A stretch of 64,000 nucleotides of DNA from SPDF01 sp963812085. Lineage in GTDB: Bacteria > Gemmatimonadota > Gemmatimonadetes > Gemmatimonadales > GWC2-71-9. This document shows positions 52,161 to 60,645 of the stretch, piece by piece. The DNA is taken from contig CAWETL010000009.1 in NCBI GenBank assembly GCA_963812085.1, positions 558,001-622,000 of the forward strand, written 5' to 3'. Each line of letters starts with the position of its first letter. Position 1 is the stretch's first letter. The translations under genes and the position numbers were made by a program. The notes under the pieces were generated by a model. The model searched no databases. It had not been told where the DNA came from and saw nothing but the letters and a program-made list of their open reading frames with translations.

Positions 52161-52826
52161 ATGACCGCCCCCAATACCCCCGTGCCCGCCCGCCGAAACG
52201 GGGAGGGCACCCGGCAGAAGCTGCTCCGCGCGGCGCTGGAACTCTTTACGGGAGAAGGGTTTCTGGCGAGCACCACGCCGATCATCGCCCAGCGCGCCGG
52301 GGTGGCCGAAGGGACCATCTATCGTCATTTCAGCGGGAAGGAACACCTGCTCAACGAGGTGTTTCGGGGGACGCAGCGCTGGGCCACCGGCGTGGTGAAG
52401 GAAGTCGACGCCGATCGCTCGCTCAAGGCGCCGGAACGACTCACCCGGATCGCACGGAGATTCGTCGAGACCGCCGAGCGGGACCCGGCGGGAGCCCGGA
52501 TGCTCCTGCGGCAACGGGACGCGAAGTTCCTCGATCCTCAGAGCCGCGATGCGGCGCGCGAATTCCGCGAGGCGCTGCAGCAGGTGGTCGCGGCTGGGAA
52601 GGCGGACGGATTGGTGCGGCCGGGGCCGGCGGAACTCTGGACCTCTGTTTGGCTCGCGATCCTGGCGTTCATCATCGAGCGGGTGTCGGCCAAAGAGTGG
52701 ACGGGCGAGTCCCCGCAGGTGAGTCAAACAATCGAGGCCGCGTGGGGCGCTATTGCGGCGCCCGCCCCGCCGGCCCCGGGAAGAACGTCATCTCCCGAGG
52801 GTTCTCCCGCCGAGGGAGGAGCTTGA
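52161..52826 (+). CDS. TetR-family transcriptional regulator
   Basis: The 221-residue protein has an N-terminal TetR helix-turn-helix (RQKLLRAALELFTGEGF, TTPIIAQRAGVAEGTIYRHFSGKEHLL) and a helical ligand domain. GGAGAG lies four nt before the ATG at 52161. It is transcribed away from the saccharopine-dehydrogenase-like gene, the usual arrangement for a TetR repressor and its target. The Pro/Ser-rich C-terminal tail (about 25 residues) overlaps the convergent lipoprotein gene by 77 nt. Confidence 0.9.
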   Translation: MTAPNTPVPARRNGEGTRQKLLRAALELFTGEGFLASTTPIIAQRAGVAEGTIYRHFSGKEHLLNEVFRGTQRWATGVVKEVDADRSLKAPERLTRIARRFVETAERDPAGARMLLRQRDAKFLDPQSRDAAREFREALQQVVAAGKADGLVRPGPAELWTSVWLAILAFIIERVSAKEWTGESPQVSQTIEAAWGAIAAPAPPAPGRTSSPEGSPAEGGA

Positions 52827-53523
52827 GTTCGCGGGCGCGCCCGGCGCCGAGCGGGCGCACCACGAAGTCCGGTCCCACGAAATAGCCCACCGAGTCGCTT
52901 CCCCAGCGCACGCCGCCCCGCCCATCGGCGGCCAACACGCTTCGCGTCCCGTCCGGCAGCAACACGCAGACACCGCCTTCCGGGCACTCGACCGCCCGGC
53001 CGAACGCAGGCGTGCCGAGGAGCGACCAGAACGCCGAATCGGCGCGCGCCACCTCGAGGCCCTCAAGCGTGCGGACGCTCGCCCCGGCGGGCGGCGCGGC
53101 GGCGGCCAGAATCTCCGTGTCCGCCTTGATGTAGAGGATCGCGGCGTCGGCGCTCCAGGCCACGGCGTCGGGGGGCACATCGGAAGACGGGATCACCCGC
53201 TCGTTCCCGTTGAGGAGGTTCATCACCACGACGCGCCGGCTGGTCGGATCGCCGGTGACTCCCTCACGAATGAAGGCGAGCGCGGTGCCGGTGGGCGACA
53301 GCGAGGGGGCGGTTTCGCTGACTCGGGTGTAGGTGACGGGGACGGTGGTCCCACCGTCGGTGCGGATCGCGTAGAGATCGCCCAGGCCGGCCTCGCCGTC
53401 GGCGACGAAGACGGCAAAGGGCTCCTCTCCGGGCGCCATGCGGTTCTGCAGCGGCGACATCGAGATGCGGCAGGAGGTGAGCGCAATCAACGCGAGGATT
53501 GCGGAGATGGATCGCTGCAACAT
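52750..53523 (-). CDS. Putative lipoprotein with TolB-like beta-propeller repeats
   Basis: The 257-residue product starts LQRSISAILALIALTSCRIS, a lipoprotein signal with Cys18. Repeated propeller-like blades follow (AIRTDGGTTVPVT, SETAPSLSPTGTALAFIRE, DAVAWSADAAILYI), as in WD40-like/TolB proteins that read out text-like values. Function is unknown. The start at ATG 53523 is set by the signal; the extra N-terminal residues possible further upstream are low in quality. It is convergent with, and overlaps, the TetR gene. Confidence 0.7.
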   Translation of the reverse strand: MLQRSISAILALIALTSCRISMSPLQNRMAPGEEPFAVFVADGEAGLGDLYAIRTDGGTTVPVTYTRVSETAPSLSPTGTALAFIREGVTGDPTSRRVVVMNLLNGNERVIPSSDVPPDAVAWSADAAILYIKADTEILAAAAPPAGASVRTLEGLEVARADSAFWSLLGTPAFGRAVECPEGGVCVLLPDGTRSVLAADGRGGVRWGSDSVGYFVGPDFVVRPLGAGRARELKLLPRRENPREMTFFPGPAGRAPQ

Positions 53524-53541
53524 GACTCCCGGAACAGAATT

Positions 53542-53578
53542 CACGAAAGCACGAAAACACAGGCACGAAGGCACGAAC
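53542..53578. repeat. Short CACGAA direct repeats
   Basis: Four CACGAA units, each followed by A or G runs, occur in 37 nt of the intergenic region between the lipoprotein and M1 peptidase genes. The stretch is A-rich against its surroundings. Confidence 0.6.
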
Positions 53579-53711
53579 CTGAAAGCCAATGCCGGCGAAG
53601 GGAATGGTCCGGAGGGCTGTCAGTTCGCGTCCCCCGGAGCGACCTCGGCGCGGAGGGGGCGCGAACTGTCAGGCCCGGCGGACCGTCCCGAGCCGGCCGA
53701 AGGCCCACCTC

Positions 53712-55295
53712 TCAGTTCTCGATCCGGGCCTTGAGCAGCCACCAGCCGCCGGGGTCGACCTCGATCTTCGACGGCGGGACGGCAAAGCCGGAGAAGGACA
53801 CGGTCGTCTCGCGGCCGTCCACATCCGCGCGAAGCAGCCGTCCGTCCACCAGGAATTCCAGCCCCGGCATCCGGTACGTCCCCCACGCGTCGGGCTGCAC
53901 CTGCCGCACCCGGAGCGTGAGTGAGTCGCCGGCTTGCGTCGCCCGGACGACAAGATCGGGGTAGCCTGGTTGGGTCAGCGCCTGCAGGAAATACCAGGTG
54001 AGGTCCTTCCCGGCGGCCTCGTTCATGGCGGCAGCGAAATCCGAGGAGAGCGCGTTCCGGTTCCGGAACCGGGCGTAATACATGCGCATCCCGGCGAAGA
54101 ACGTGGAGTCTCCCACCATCCCCCGCAGGGAATGCAGGACCCAGCTGCCCTTCGGGTAGTTGTTCGAATTGAGCAGCCCCATCAGGTCCGTCGCCTGGAA
54201 GTCGAGGATCGGGCGCTCGGTGTCCTTCGAGCTGAAGACTGCATCGGCCGCCCGCCGCATCGCCGCGGCCAGCGCGGTGTCGCCGCCGGTGTGTTCGGCC
54301 CAGAGTGCAGCGAGGTAGGTAGCGAACCCCTCGGACAGCCAGAGATGGTGCCAGTCGCCTTCGGTCACGCCGTCGCCGAACCACTGGTGCCCGGTTTCGT
54401 GCGCCACCGTCCGCTCCGCGAAGGTGTGCCGGGCGATCGCCTTGTAGTCGTACCAAATGGCGCCGGAATTTTCCACGCCGCCGTAGCGGGTCACCGCCTG
54501 CACGTGGGCCAGTTCCTCGTAGGGATAGCTCCCGAACTCGGCGCTGAAGAGGTCCACCATTCCGCTCACCGCGTGGAAGGGGCCGGCCACCGCCCACGCC
54601 GAGTCGGCGGGAAAGGTCCAGACCGACTGGGGGACACACTTGAGCGCGCAGGCCGCCATGCCCATCGGCGTCACCGCGAAGCGGGCCACGCCCACCACCA
54701 TCGTGTAGGTGGGGATCGGCTCGCGGATGCGGTAGTGCCACACCGTGTGTCCGCCGGGAAGGGTATCGACCTTGTCGAGGAGCCCGTTGGCCCGCACCTG
54801 GAGACCGGCGGCCACTTCGACGTGGAACGCCACGCTGGCCTTGTCGCCCGGGTAGTCGTGCGACGGGAACCAGCCCCGCGCCTGGTCGGGCCAGTTGTCG
54901 GCAAAGACGACGCGATTTCCGGTATCGTCGGTGCCGAACACCAGCCCGGTGCGCGGCACGCCGGCATAGCGGATGCGGGTCACCAGGGTGTCCCCCACCT
55001 TGAGCCGCTGCGGCAGCACGATGCGTCCGCCTTCGCGCCGCCACGGGCCGACCTGGGCGTCGTGCCCGGGCGTCCGGAGCCAGTGCACCGTCATCGCCGA
55101 GTCGAGGTCGATGGTGAGCGGCTCCGGCCCCGCAATGCGCCACGCGGACTCGACCTGGCCGATGATGGCGTTGCCGGTGTCCGGGAGGATCAGCGTGATG
55201 TCGTACTGCAGCGCGTCGTGGACCGGCACCGCCGTGTCGGCCCGCTGGGCGAGCGGCCCCTGCACGGCCTGCAGCGCGAGCAGGAGTGCCAGCAT
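53712..55295 (-). CDS. M1-family zinc metallopeptidase
   Basis: The 527-residue enzyme has a signal peptide and an N-terminal beta domain. The catalytic core has GGVENSG in place of GAMEN, H299-E300-x2-H303 (VAHETGHQWFGD) and E322 (WLSEGFATY), exactly HExxH-x18-E. It cleaves N-terminal residues from peptides in the periplasm. It is shorter than PepN and lacks the long C-terminal HEAT domain. It is the last gene of the reverse operon; its ATG overlaps the upstream stop (TGATG). Confidence 0.9.
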   Translation of the reverse strand: MLALLLALQAVQGPLAQRADTAVPVHDALQYDITLILPDTGNAIIGQVESAWRIAGPEPLTIDLDSAMTVHWLRTPGHDAQVGPWRREGGRIVLPQRLKVGDTLVTRIRYAGVPRTGLVFGTDDTGNRVVFADNWPDQARGWFPSHDYPGDKASVAFHVEVAAGLQVRANGLLDKVDTLPGGHTVWHYRIREPIPTYTMVVGVARFAVTPMGMAACALKCVPQSVWTFPADSAWAVAGPFHAVSGMVDLFSAEFGSYPYEELAHVQAVTRYGGVENSGAIWYDYKAIARHTFAERTVAHETGHQWFGDGVTEGDWHHLWLSEGFATYLAALWAEHTGGDTALAAAMRRAADAVFSSKDTERPILDFQATDLMGLLNSNNYPKGSWVLHSLRGMVGDSTFFAGMRMYYARFRNRNALSSDFAAAMNEAAGKDLTWYFLQALTQPGYPDLVVRATQAGDSLTLRVRQVQPDAWGTYRMPGLEFLVDGRLLRADVDGRETTVSFSGFAVPPSKIEVDPGGWWLLKARIEN

Positions 55296-56113
55296 CAGGA
55301 ACCGAGGTGCTTGTGGTAGAAGGCGAAGATCCGCTCCCAGGCCTTGTCGGGCTGGTCGGTGTCGTTGCCCTGGCGGCCGGGGGTCAGAAAGCCGTGCCCC
55401 GTGCCGGGATAGATGTGATAGGTGTAGGACTTTCCTAGGGCGTGCATCGTCGAGTCGACCCGCGGAAGGGGATCGTCCACCCGCGCGTCGTTCTCGGCGT
55501 AGACGCCAAGAACCGGCGCCTCGATCCGCGCCATCGCCGCCGCGTCTGGCGCCGGTCCGTAACAGACCACCACCGCCTTGAGCTTCGGGTTGTGCGCGGC
55601 GTAGGCAAAGCTCTGCTGGCCGCCCCAGCAGAAGCCGATCGTCGCCATGCTGCCGCGCCGGGCACCCGGAAGGGTGTCCACGTACGCGGCCGCTGCGTCG
55701 AGGTCGCCCATGATGCGCTCTGGGGTCAGCCCTGAAAAGAGTTTGCGCGCGGAATCGGGATTCTCAGGCGAGCGCCCGTACTTCGAGGCGAGCAGGTCTG
55801 GCACGATGGCCACGTAGCCGTTCGCCGCCAGCTTGTCGACCACGGTGGTCTCCCACTGCGTCAGCCCGAAGATCTGGTGGATCACGAGGATCGTCGGCGC
55901 GCGGTCCTTCCGCTCGGGCCAGGCGACGTAGGCCGGGATGGTGTCGCCCGCGGCGTTGGTGAACTTGACCCATTCGCCGTGGGTGGTGACCGCGTCGAGC
56001 GGCGCGTGGCGCGGCACGACCAGCCAGGCGCCGAAGGCGCCGGCGAGCGCGGCGAGGGCGGTCACGAGCACCAGCGCGCCCGCCCCGCGACGGGACCGGA
56101 GGTCGAGAGTCAT
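55295..56113 (-). CDS. Dienelactone-hydrolase-family protein, membrane-anchored
   Basis: This 272-residue alpha/beta hydrolase has a single N-terminal membrane helix (about 12-32, ALVLVTALAALAGAFGAWLV) and the dienelactone hydrolase triad: Cys in TIGFCWGGQQ, Asp in ENDARVDDP and His in GTGHGFL. Dienelactone hydrolases use Cys as nucleophile, as here. The substrate outside the cytoplasm is unknown. It starts 13 nt after the E1 alpha gene and shares its stop (TGATG) with the M1 peptidase. Confidence 0.85.
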   Translation of the reverse strand: MTLDLRSRRGAGALVLVTALAALAGAFGAWLVVPRHAPLDAVTTHGEWVKFTNAAGDTIPAYVAWPERKDRAPTILVIHQIFGLTQWETTVVDKLAANGYVAIVPDLLASKYGRSPENPDSARKLFSGLTPERIMGDLDAAAAYVDTLPGARRGSMATIGFCWGGQQSFAYAAHNPKLKAVVVCYGPAPDAAAMARIEAPVLGVYAENDARVDDPLPRVDSTMHALGKSYTYHIYPGTGHGFLTPGRQGNDTDQPDKAWERIFAFYHKHLGS

Positions 56114-56126
56114 GACGGGGCCTCCT

Positions 56127-57212
56127 TCAGCTGGCGTAGACGCCGGTGAGTGCGGAGCGGGGATCGGGCAGGTGGTCGCGGCTCTCGAGCGCGGCGGCGG
56201 CCGCAGCTTCGACCTCCGCGGTGGCGGCGGCCTCGACGCCCTCGAGCTGGGCCACGCTGATCCCTTCCTCCTTGAGGTACTCCTCGAAGAGCCCGATGGG
56301 GTCGCGCTGGCCCCACTGGGCAAACAGCGCCGCCGGGAAGGTCTCGCGGGCCTCGCGCTCGTCGTGGGTGGCGTGGCCGCCCATCCGGAAGGTGTCGGCC
56401 AGGAGGAGCACGGGGCCCTCGCCCTTCCGGCAGCGCGCCACGGCGAGCACCGCGGCGGCGTAGGCGTCGAGCACGTTGTTGCCGTCGAAGCCCCATCCGG
56501 CCACGCCGTAGGCGGCCGGCCAGTCGGCAAAGTCGCCGCCGGCGTGATGCTGCTCGAGCCGGGTGCCCAGCGCCACCTGGTTGTTCTGGAGGATGTACAC
56601 CACCGGCAGGCGCTGCACCGCGGCAAAGTTGAGCCCCTCGTGGGTCACGCCGGCCTTGGCGGAGCCGTCGCCCACCCAGTTCATGACCACGCCGGCCTGG
56701 CCCCGCATCCGCGCGGCCAGGGCGATCCCGGCCGACACCGGGACCATCACGCCCACTGGCGAGACGGGCTGCACCACGTGGTGCGCCCACGAGCCGGCGT
56801 GCAGGTCGCGGCCGGCGGAGGGAGAGTCCGCGGTGGCCAGGTAGGCGCGGAACATGTCGGCGAGCGGCATCCCCATGTCGGCGCAGGCGGCGGCGTTCCG
56901 GATCATCGGGGCCACGAAATCGGTGGCGGCATCGAGCGCGAAGGTCGGCCCCACGGTCGCGGCCTCCTCGCCGGTGCCGAGCCACGCCTTGGAGATCACG
57001 CCCTGGCGGACCCACCGCTTGAGCCCGATGTCGTGCTGCCGCGCCCGCACCAGCCGCGCGTAGAGGGTCCGGAGCTGGTCCTTCGAGAGCGCCGCGATCA
57101 CGGCCTGCCGCTCCGGCACCCGTGCGAGCGTGTCCCGGTAGGCGCGCACCAGCGCGGGGTCGGCGCGCCAGGTCACGTACTCCGGCGGATCGAAGGCGGG
57201 ATAGCGCTTCAT
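56127..57212 (-). CDS. 2-oxoacid dehydrogenase E1 component, alpha subunit
   Basis: The 361-residue thiamine-diphosphate enzyme has the cofactor motif GDGSAKAG...NN (VGDGSAKAGVTHEGLNFAAV then ILQNNQVA), GMPLADMFRAYL and the flexible-loop TFRMGGHATHDEREAR. These fit the alpha subunit of branched-chain or pyruvate dehydrogenase, which decarboxylates a 2-oxo acid. No beta subunit, E2 or E3 lies nearby. The ATG at 57212 overlaps the kinase gene stop by one base (TGATG), so it is embedded in a signalling operon. Confidence 0.88.
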   Translation of the reverse strand: MKRYPAFDPPEYVTWRADPALVRAYRDTLARVPERQAVIAALSKDQLRTLYARLVRARQHDIGLKRWVRQGVISKAWLGTGEEAATVGPTFALDAATDFVAPMIRNAAACADMGMPLADMFRAYLATADSPSAGRDLHAGSWAHHVVQPVSPVGVMVPVSAGIALAARMRGQAGVVMNWVGDGSAKAGVTHEGLNFAAVQRLPVVYILQNNQVALGTRLEQHHAGGDFADWPAAYGVAGWGFDGNNVLDAYAAAVLAVARCRKGEGPVLLLADTFRMGGHATHDEREARETFPAALFAQWGQRDPIGLFEEYLKEEGISVAQLEGVEAAATAEVEAAAAAALESRDHLPDPRSALTGVYAS

Positions 57213-58193
57213 CAGGACTGGGTCTCCCCGGAGGGCCGGCTGTCGGCGACGGCCTCGAGGGCGTCGCCGAAGGCCGCCATCGACGTGAACCGGTTGCCGG
57301 GGTCCATGGCCAGCGCGCGAGCCAGCGCCGCCTCCAGCCGGGCCGGCATCTCGGGGCGCACGGCGCGGAGCTGGGTGGGCTGGCCACGAAGCCGCGCGAT
57401 CTGCAGCTCCTGGGCGGTGGTCCCGTCGAAGGGCAGCCGGCCGGCAAAGGTCTCGAAGGCCAGCAAGCCCAGCGAATAGACGTCGCTCCGGGCGTCGAGG
57501 TCCCGGCCGCGAATCTGCTCCGGACTCATGAACTCCGGCGTCCCGAGCACGACGCCCACCGCGGTGAGCTTCGGCGTCGCCGGGCGGCGCACAAGCTCCA
57601 TCGCGAGGCCGAAGTCCATCACCACCGCCCGCACGCCGCCGGGCAGCGCGGCGTCGGCGATCAGCATGATGTTCTCCGGCTTGAGATCGCGGTGGAGCAC
57701 GCCGAGGTCGTGCGCGTGCTGCAGTCCCCGGCAGATCTGGATGAGGAGCGGGAGGCCCTCGGCCAGCGCAGAGCGGGCCGGCGCGGTTGATCCGCTGGTG
57801 CAGCGCCTCGCCCTCGAGCCACGGCATGACGAGGTACACGAGCCCCGAGGGGGTGGCGCCGAGCTGGAGAATGGGGCAGACGCTGGGATGGCTGAACCGG
57901 CTGGCGATGAGCGCCTCGCGCTTGAAGCGCTCGACGGCGGCGGGGTCGGCGGAGAGGTGCGCGGCGAGCACCTTGATGGCGACCCGCCCGCCCGACGTGG
58001 CATCGGCGGCCACGTACACCGCCGCCATTCCGCCCTCGCCGATCCGCCGTTCGACGTGGAACCGGCCGTCGAGCACCGTGCCGGGCAGGTCCGCCTCGGG
58101 TTCATCGGCTTCGAGAGGGGCGCCGTCCCTGGTGCAGAACCGCGCCGGCTCGGCGTAGACGGCCCGGCACTGGGGACACCGCAGCGAGGTCAA
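57212..58193 (-). pseudogene. Zinc-ribbon Ser/Thr protein kinase, interrupted by a 1-nt frameshift
   Basis: The kinase domain is whole only if one base is ignored. N-terminal frame: TTG start at 58193, zinc ribbon (CPQCRAVY...FCTRDG), glycine loop IGEGGMAAVY, Lys in VAIKVLAA and hinge MPWLEGE. At about 57770 an extra A (T on the coding strand) shifts the frame; after it come VLHRDLKPENIM, VMDFGLAMEL and GTPEFMSPEQIRG. Removing that base gives about 326 residues with all kinase motifs. As read, translation from the start is lost before the catalytic loop. Sequencing error is quite possible. No transmembrane segment is visible. Confidence 0.8.
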
Positions 58194-59620
58194 GCCTGGA
58201 ACCGGTTCCGACCGTGCGCCTTTGCCTTGTACAGGTTGGCGTCGGCGAGCTTGAGGAAGGACTCGGGATCGGTGACGCGCTCGTCGGGGTACGTGGCGCC
58301 GCCGATGCTGATGGTGACGTGCACCGGCCGGCCCGCCTCGCCGAAGTCGTGCGCCGCGACACGCTGGACCATCCGCTCGGCGAAGATGCGCGCCCCGGTG
58401 TGCCCGGTCTCGGGGAGGAGGAGCGTGAACTCCTCGCCGCCGTAGCGCGCCACCACGTCCACGGTGCGCACCTCCCGCTTGAGCAGGTTGGCCAGACTCC
58501 GCAGGACGCGGTCGCCGGTGAGGTGGCCGTGCTCGTCGTTGATGGCCTTGAAGTTGTCGATGTCCACCATCAGGCAGGTCAGGATGGTCTGGTAGCGGTC
58601 GGCCCGCTCCATTTCCTGGACCAGCTTCTGGCTCAGCGCCCGCCGGTTGAAGGTGTCGGTCAGCGGGTCGGTCTCGGCCAGGTGCCGCATCTGCTCCTGC
58701 CCGTCGATCGCACTCTCGAGGTCGTAGGCCTTTTCGAGCGCGGCCACCGCCGCCTTGATGACCTGGTCGGCGAACTGCACGTCCTGCTGGTTGAGCGGGG
58801 CGTCTTCCGCGGTCGTCCGGAGGAAGAAGACTCCCACCTGCTGGCCGCGGAGCTGGAACGGCAGGGCCAGCGCCGAGCGGGTCGGCACCGACACCCCCTC
58901 CGACTCCCACTCCGTGCGGACTGCCTGGTAGAGCGGATCGGTCAGGACGTCCTGGATCAGGACCACCTCGCCGGTCTTGAGGGCCTGCTGGATCTCGGGA
59001 TAGCGGCGGAGGTCCACGCGCAGGTTCCGCAGCATCGGATTCTCGTAGGCGGCCACCACCGTGCCGGCCTCGTCCTCCGCGGAGCCGATCAGGATGGAGC
59101 ACTTGGAAATCCGGAGCCCGCGCGCCACGCGCCGCACGAGGATCTGGTAGATCTCGTCGGGCTTGAGGGTGGCGGTCACTTCCTGGAGGATGTCCACCAT
59201 CTCGGTGCGCGAGCGCGCCTCGGCGCGGGCCTGGTTGAGCTCGCGCCCGGTGCGGAGGTGCGCCTTGACGCGCGCGAGGAGCTCGCGGACCCGGAACGGC
59301 TTGGAGATGAAATCCGCGGCGCCGAGGCCGAGGGCGCGCACGGTGGCCTCCTCGGGCGGCATCGAGGAGATCATGAGGACGGGGAGGTCCTTGAAGCGGT
59401 AGTCGGTCTTGACCCGCTCGAGCAGCTGGAGCCCGTCCACCTTGGGCATCATGATGTCCAGGAGCAGCAGGTCGAACTGCTCGGCCAGCAGGTGGTCGAT
59501 GAGGTTCTCGCCGCCGGGCACCGTGACCACCTCGTACCCGTTGTCCTTGAGGATCCAGGACAGCGTGCGCGACAGGGCCTGGTCGTCGTCTGCCACGATG
59601 ATCTTGGGGGCCAGGCTCAT
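58190..59620 (-). CDS. Response-regulator diguanylate cyclase (REC-GAF-GGDEF)
   Basis: The 476-residue protein has a receiver domain (D55 in LLLDIMMPK), a GAF domain (about 145-300) and a GGDEF domain with GGEEF at 394-398. An intact allosteric inhibition site R385-x-x-D388 lies five residues before it, so product feedback is expected. It makes cyclic di-GMP, presumably when phosphorylated. It starts one base before the threonine dehydratase stop region ends (59620/59621 abut) and its stop overlaps the kinase TTG start. Confidence 0.93.
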   Translation of the reverse strand: MSLAPKIIVADDDQALSRTLSWILKDNGYEVVTVPGGENLIDHLLAEQFDLLLLDIMMPKVDGLQLLERVKTDYRFKDLPVLMISSMPPEEATVRALGLGAADFISKPFRVRELLARVKAHLRTGRELNQARAEARSRTEMVDILQEVTATLKPDEIYQILVRRVARGLRISKCSILIGSAEDEAGTVVAAYENPMLRNLRVDLRRYPEIQQALKTGEVVLIQDVLTDPLYQAVRTEWESEGVSVPTRSALALPFQLRGQQVGVFFLRTTAEDAPLNQQDVQFADQVIKAAVAALEKAYDLESAIDGQEQMRHLAETDPLTDTFNRRALSQKLVQEMERADRYQTILTCLMVDIDNFKAINDEHGHLTGDRVLRSLANLLKREVRTVDVVARYGGEEFTLLLPETGHTGARIFAERMVQRVAAHDFGEAGRPVHVTISIGGATYPDERVTDPESFLKLADANLYKAKAHGRNRFQA

Positions 59621-60601
59621 TCAGCTCACCAGTCGGTCGAAGAGTTCCTCGTCCACGTTCCCGCCGCTCACCACCACGACCGCCGCACCCCGCGGCCGGA
59701 CCTTGCCCGCAAGGAGCGCGGCCGTGGTCGCGGCGCCGGACGGCTCCACGCGGAGCCCCACCTCGCGGAGCAGGAAGCGCATGGCGAGGGTGATCTCGTC
59801 GTCGGAGACGGTCACCACCTCGTGCACCACCGGGCGGATGAGCGGAAAGGTCATTTCGCCGACGGCGAGCGTCAGCAGGCCGTCCGCCAGGCTGGCCGTG
59901 CTCGGAAGCGTCTCCGGGCGGCCGGCGCGCATGGCCGCCGTCAGCTTGGCGGCGCCTTCCGGCTCTACGGCCACGACGCGGGTTTCGGGGTGGGTGCCGG
60001 ACACCGCGACGCAGATCCCGGCGAGGAGCCCGCCGCCGCCCACCGGCACCAGAATGGTGTCCACGTGCGGCCACTGCTCCAGGATTTCCAGCCCGCAGGT
60101 GCCCTGCCCCGCAATCACGTCGGGATGATCGAAGGGCGGAATCATGGCCAACCCTTCGGCGGCGCAGATCTCTTCGGCCTTCACGCGCCGGTCCACCGAG
60201 CGGGTGCCCGCGAAGACCACCTCTCCGCCCAGCTTCCGCACGCCAGCCACCTTGATCTGCGGGGCGTTCTCCGGCATCACGATGACGGCGCGGACACCCA
60301 TCCGCCGCGCGGCCCACGCCACCGCCTGGCCGTGATTGCCGCTCGAGTAGGTGATCACGCCGCGCGCGCGCACCGCCTCGGGAATCCGCTGGATGGCGTT
60401 GTAGGCGCCACGCACCTTGAAGGCCCCGATGGGCTGGAGCTGCTCGCACTTGAGCGCCACCGAGTGCCCGGTCATGGCCGCCAGCGCCGGGATCTCGACC
60501 AGCGGCGTCCGCACCGCCACGCCTTCGATGGCGGCGGCGGCCCGGTGCACGTCCTCGATGGTGACGGCCGGATGAGCCGCGGCGTCGACAGTGCGCGTCA
60601 T
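59621..60601 (-). CDS. Threonine dehydratase/serine racemase-like PLP enzyme
   Basis: The 326-residue fold-type II enzyme has the Schiff-base Lys in IGAFKVRGA, SSGNHGQA for the substrate carboxylate, and phosphate-binding GGGGLLAG. The 320-residue length and lack of a C-terminal ACT domain fit the catabolic or racemase-type members of the ilvA/tdcB family, which convert threonine or serine to 2-oxo acids. The product could feed the E1 alpha encoded three genes on. The -10 box TAGCTT is 6 nt before its ATG. Confidence 0.9.
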   Translation of the reverse strand: MTRTVDAAAHPAVTIEDVHRAAAAIEGVAVRTPLVEIPALAAMTGHSVALKCEQLQPIGAFKVRGAYNAIQRIPEAVRARGVITYSSGNHGQAVAWAARRMGVRAVIVMPENAPQIKVAGVRKLGGEVVFAGTRSVDRRVKAEEICAAEGLAMIPPFDHPDVIAGQGTCGLEILEQWPHVDTILVPVGGGGLLAGICVAVSGTHPETRVVAVEPEGAAKLTAAMRAGRPETLPSTASLADGLLTLAVGEMTFPLIRPVVHEVVTVSDDEITLAMRFLLREVGLRVEPSGAATTAALLAGKVRPRGAAVVVVSGGNVDEELFDRLVS

Positions 60602-60607
60602 AGGGCT

Positions 60608-60636
60608 AAGCTATGAAGCCACAAGGGGGTTAGCAA
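60608..60636 (-). promoter_or_regulatory. Promoter of the threonine dehydratase/DGC/kinase operon
   Basis: On the reverse strand TTGCTA (60636-60631) and TAGCTT (60613-60608) are 17 nt apart. The -10 box is 6 nt before the ATG at 60601, predicting a leaderless message. Confidence 0.5.
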
Positions 60637-60645
60637 GCAACGCGA

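Noticed and set aside
56127..60449. One reverse 1440-residue frame that could be read as a giant multidomain protein
   Set aside because: It is made of the real E1 alpha gene plus an in-frame kinase N terminus and antisense-like sequence; proper genes with overlapping starts and stops explain every part.
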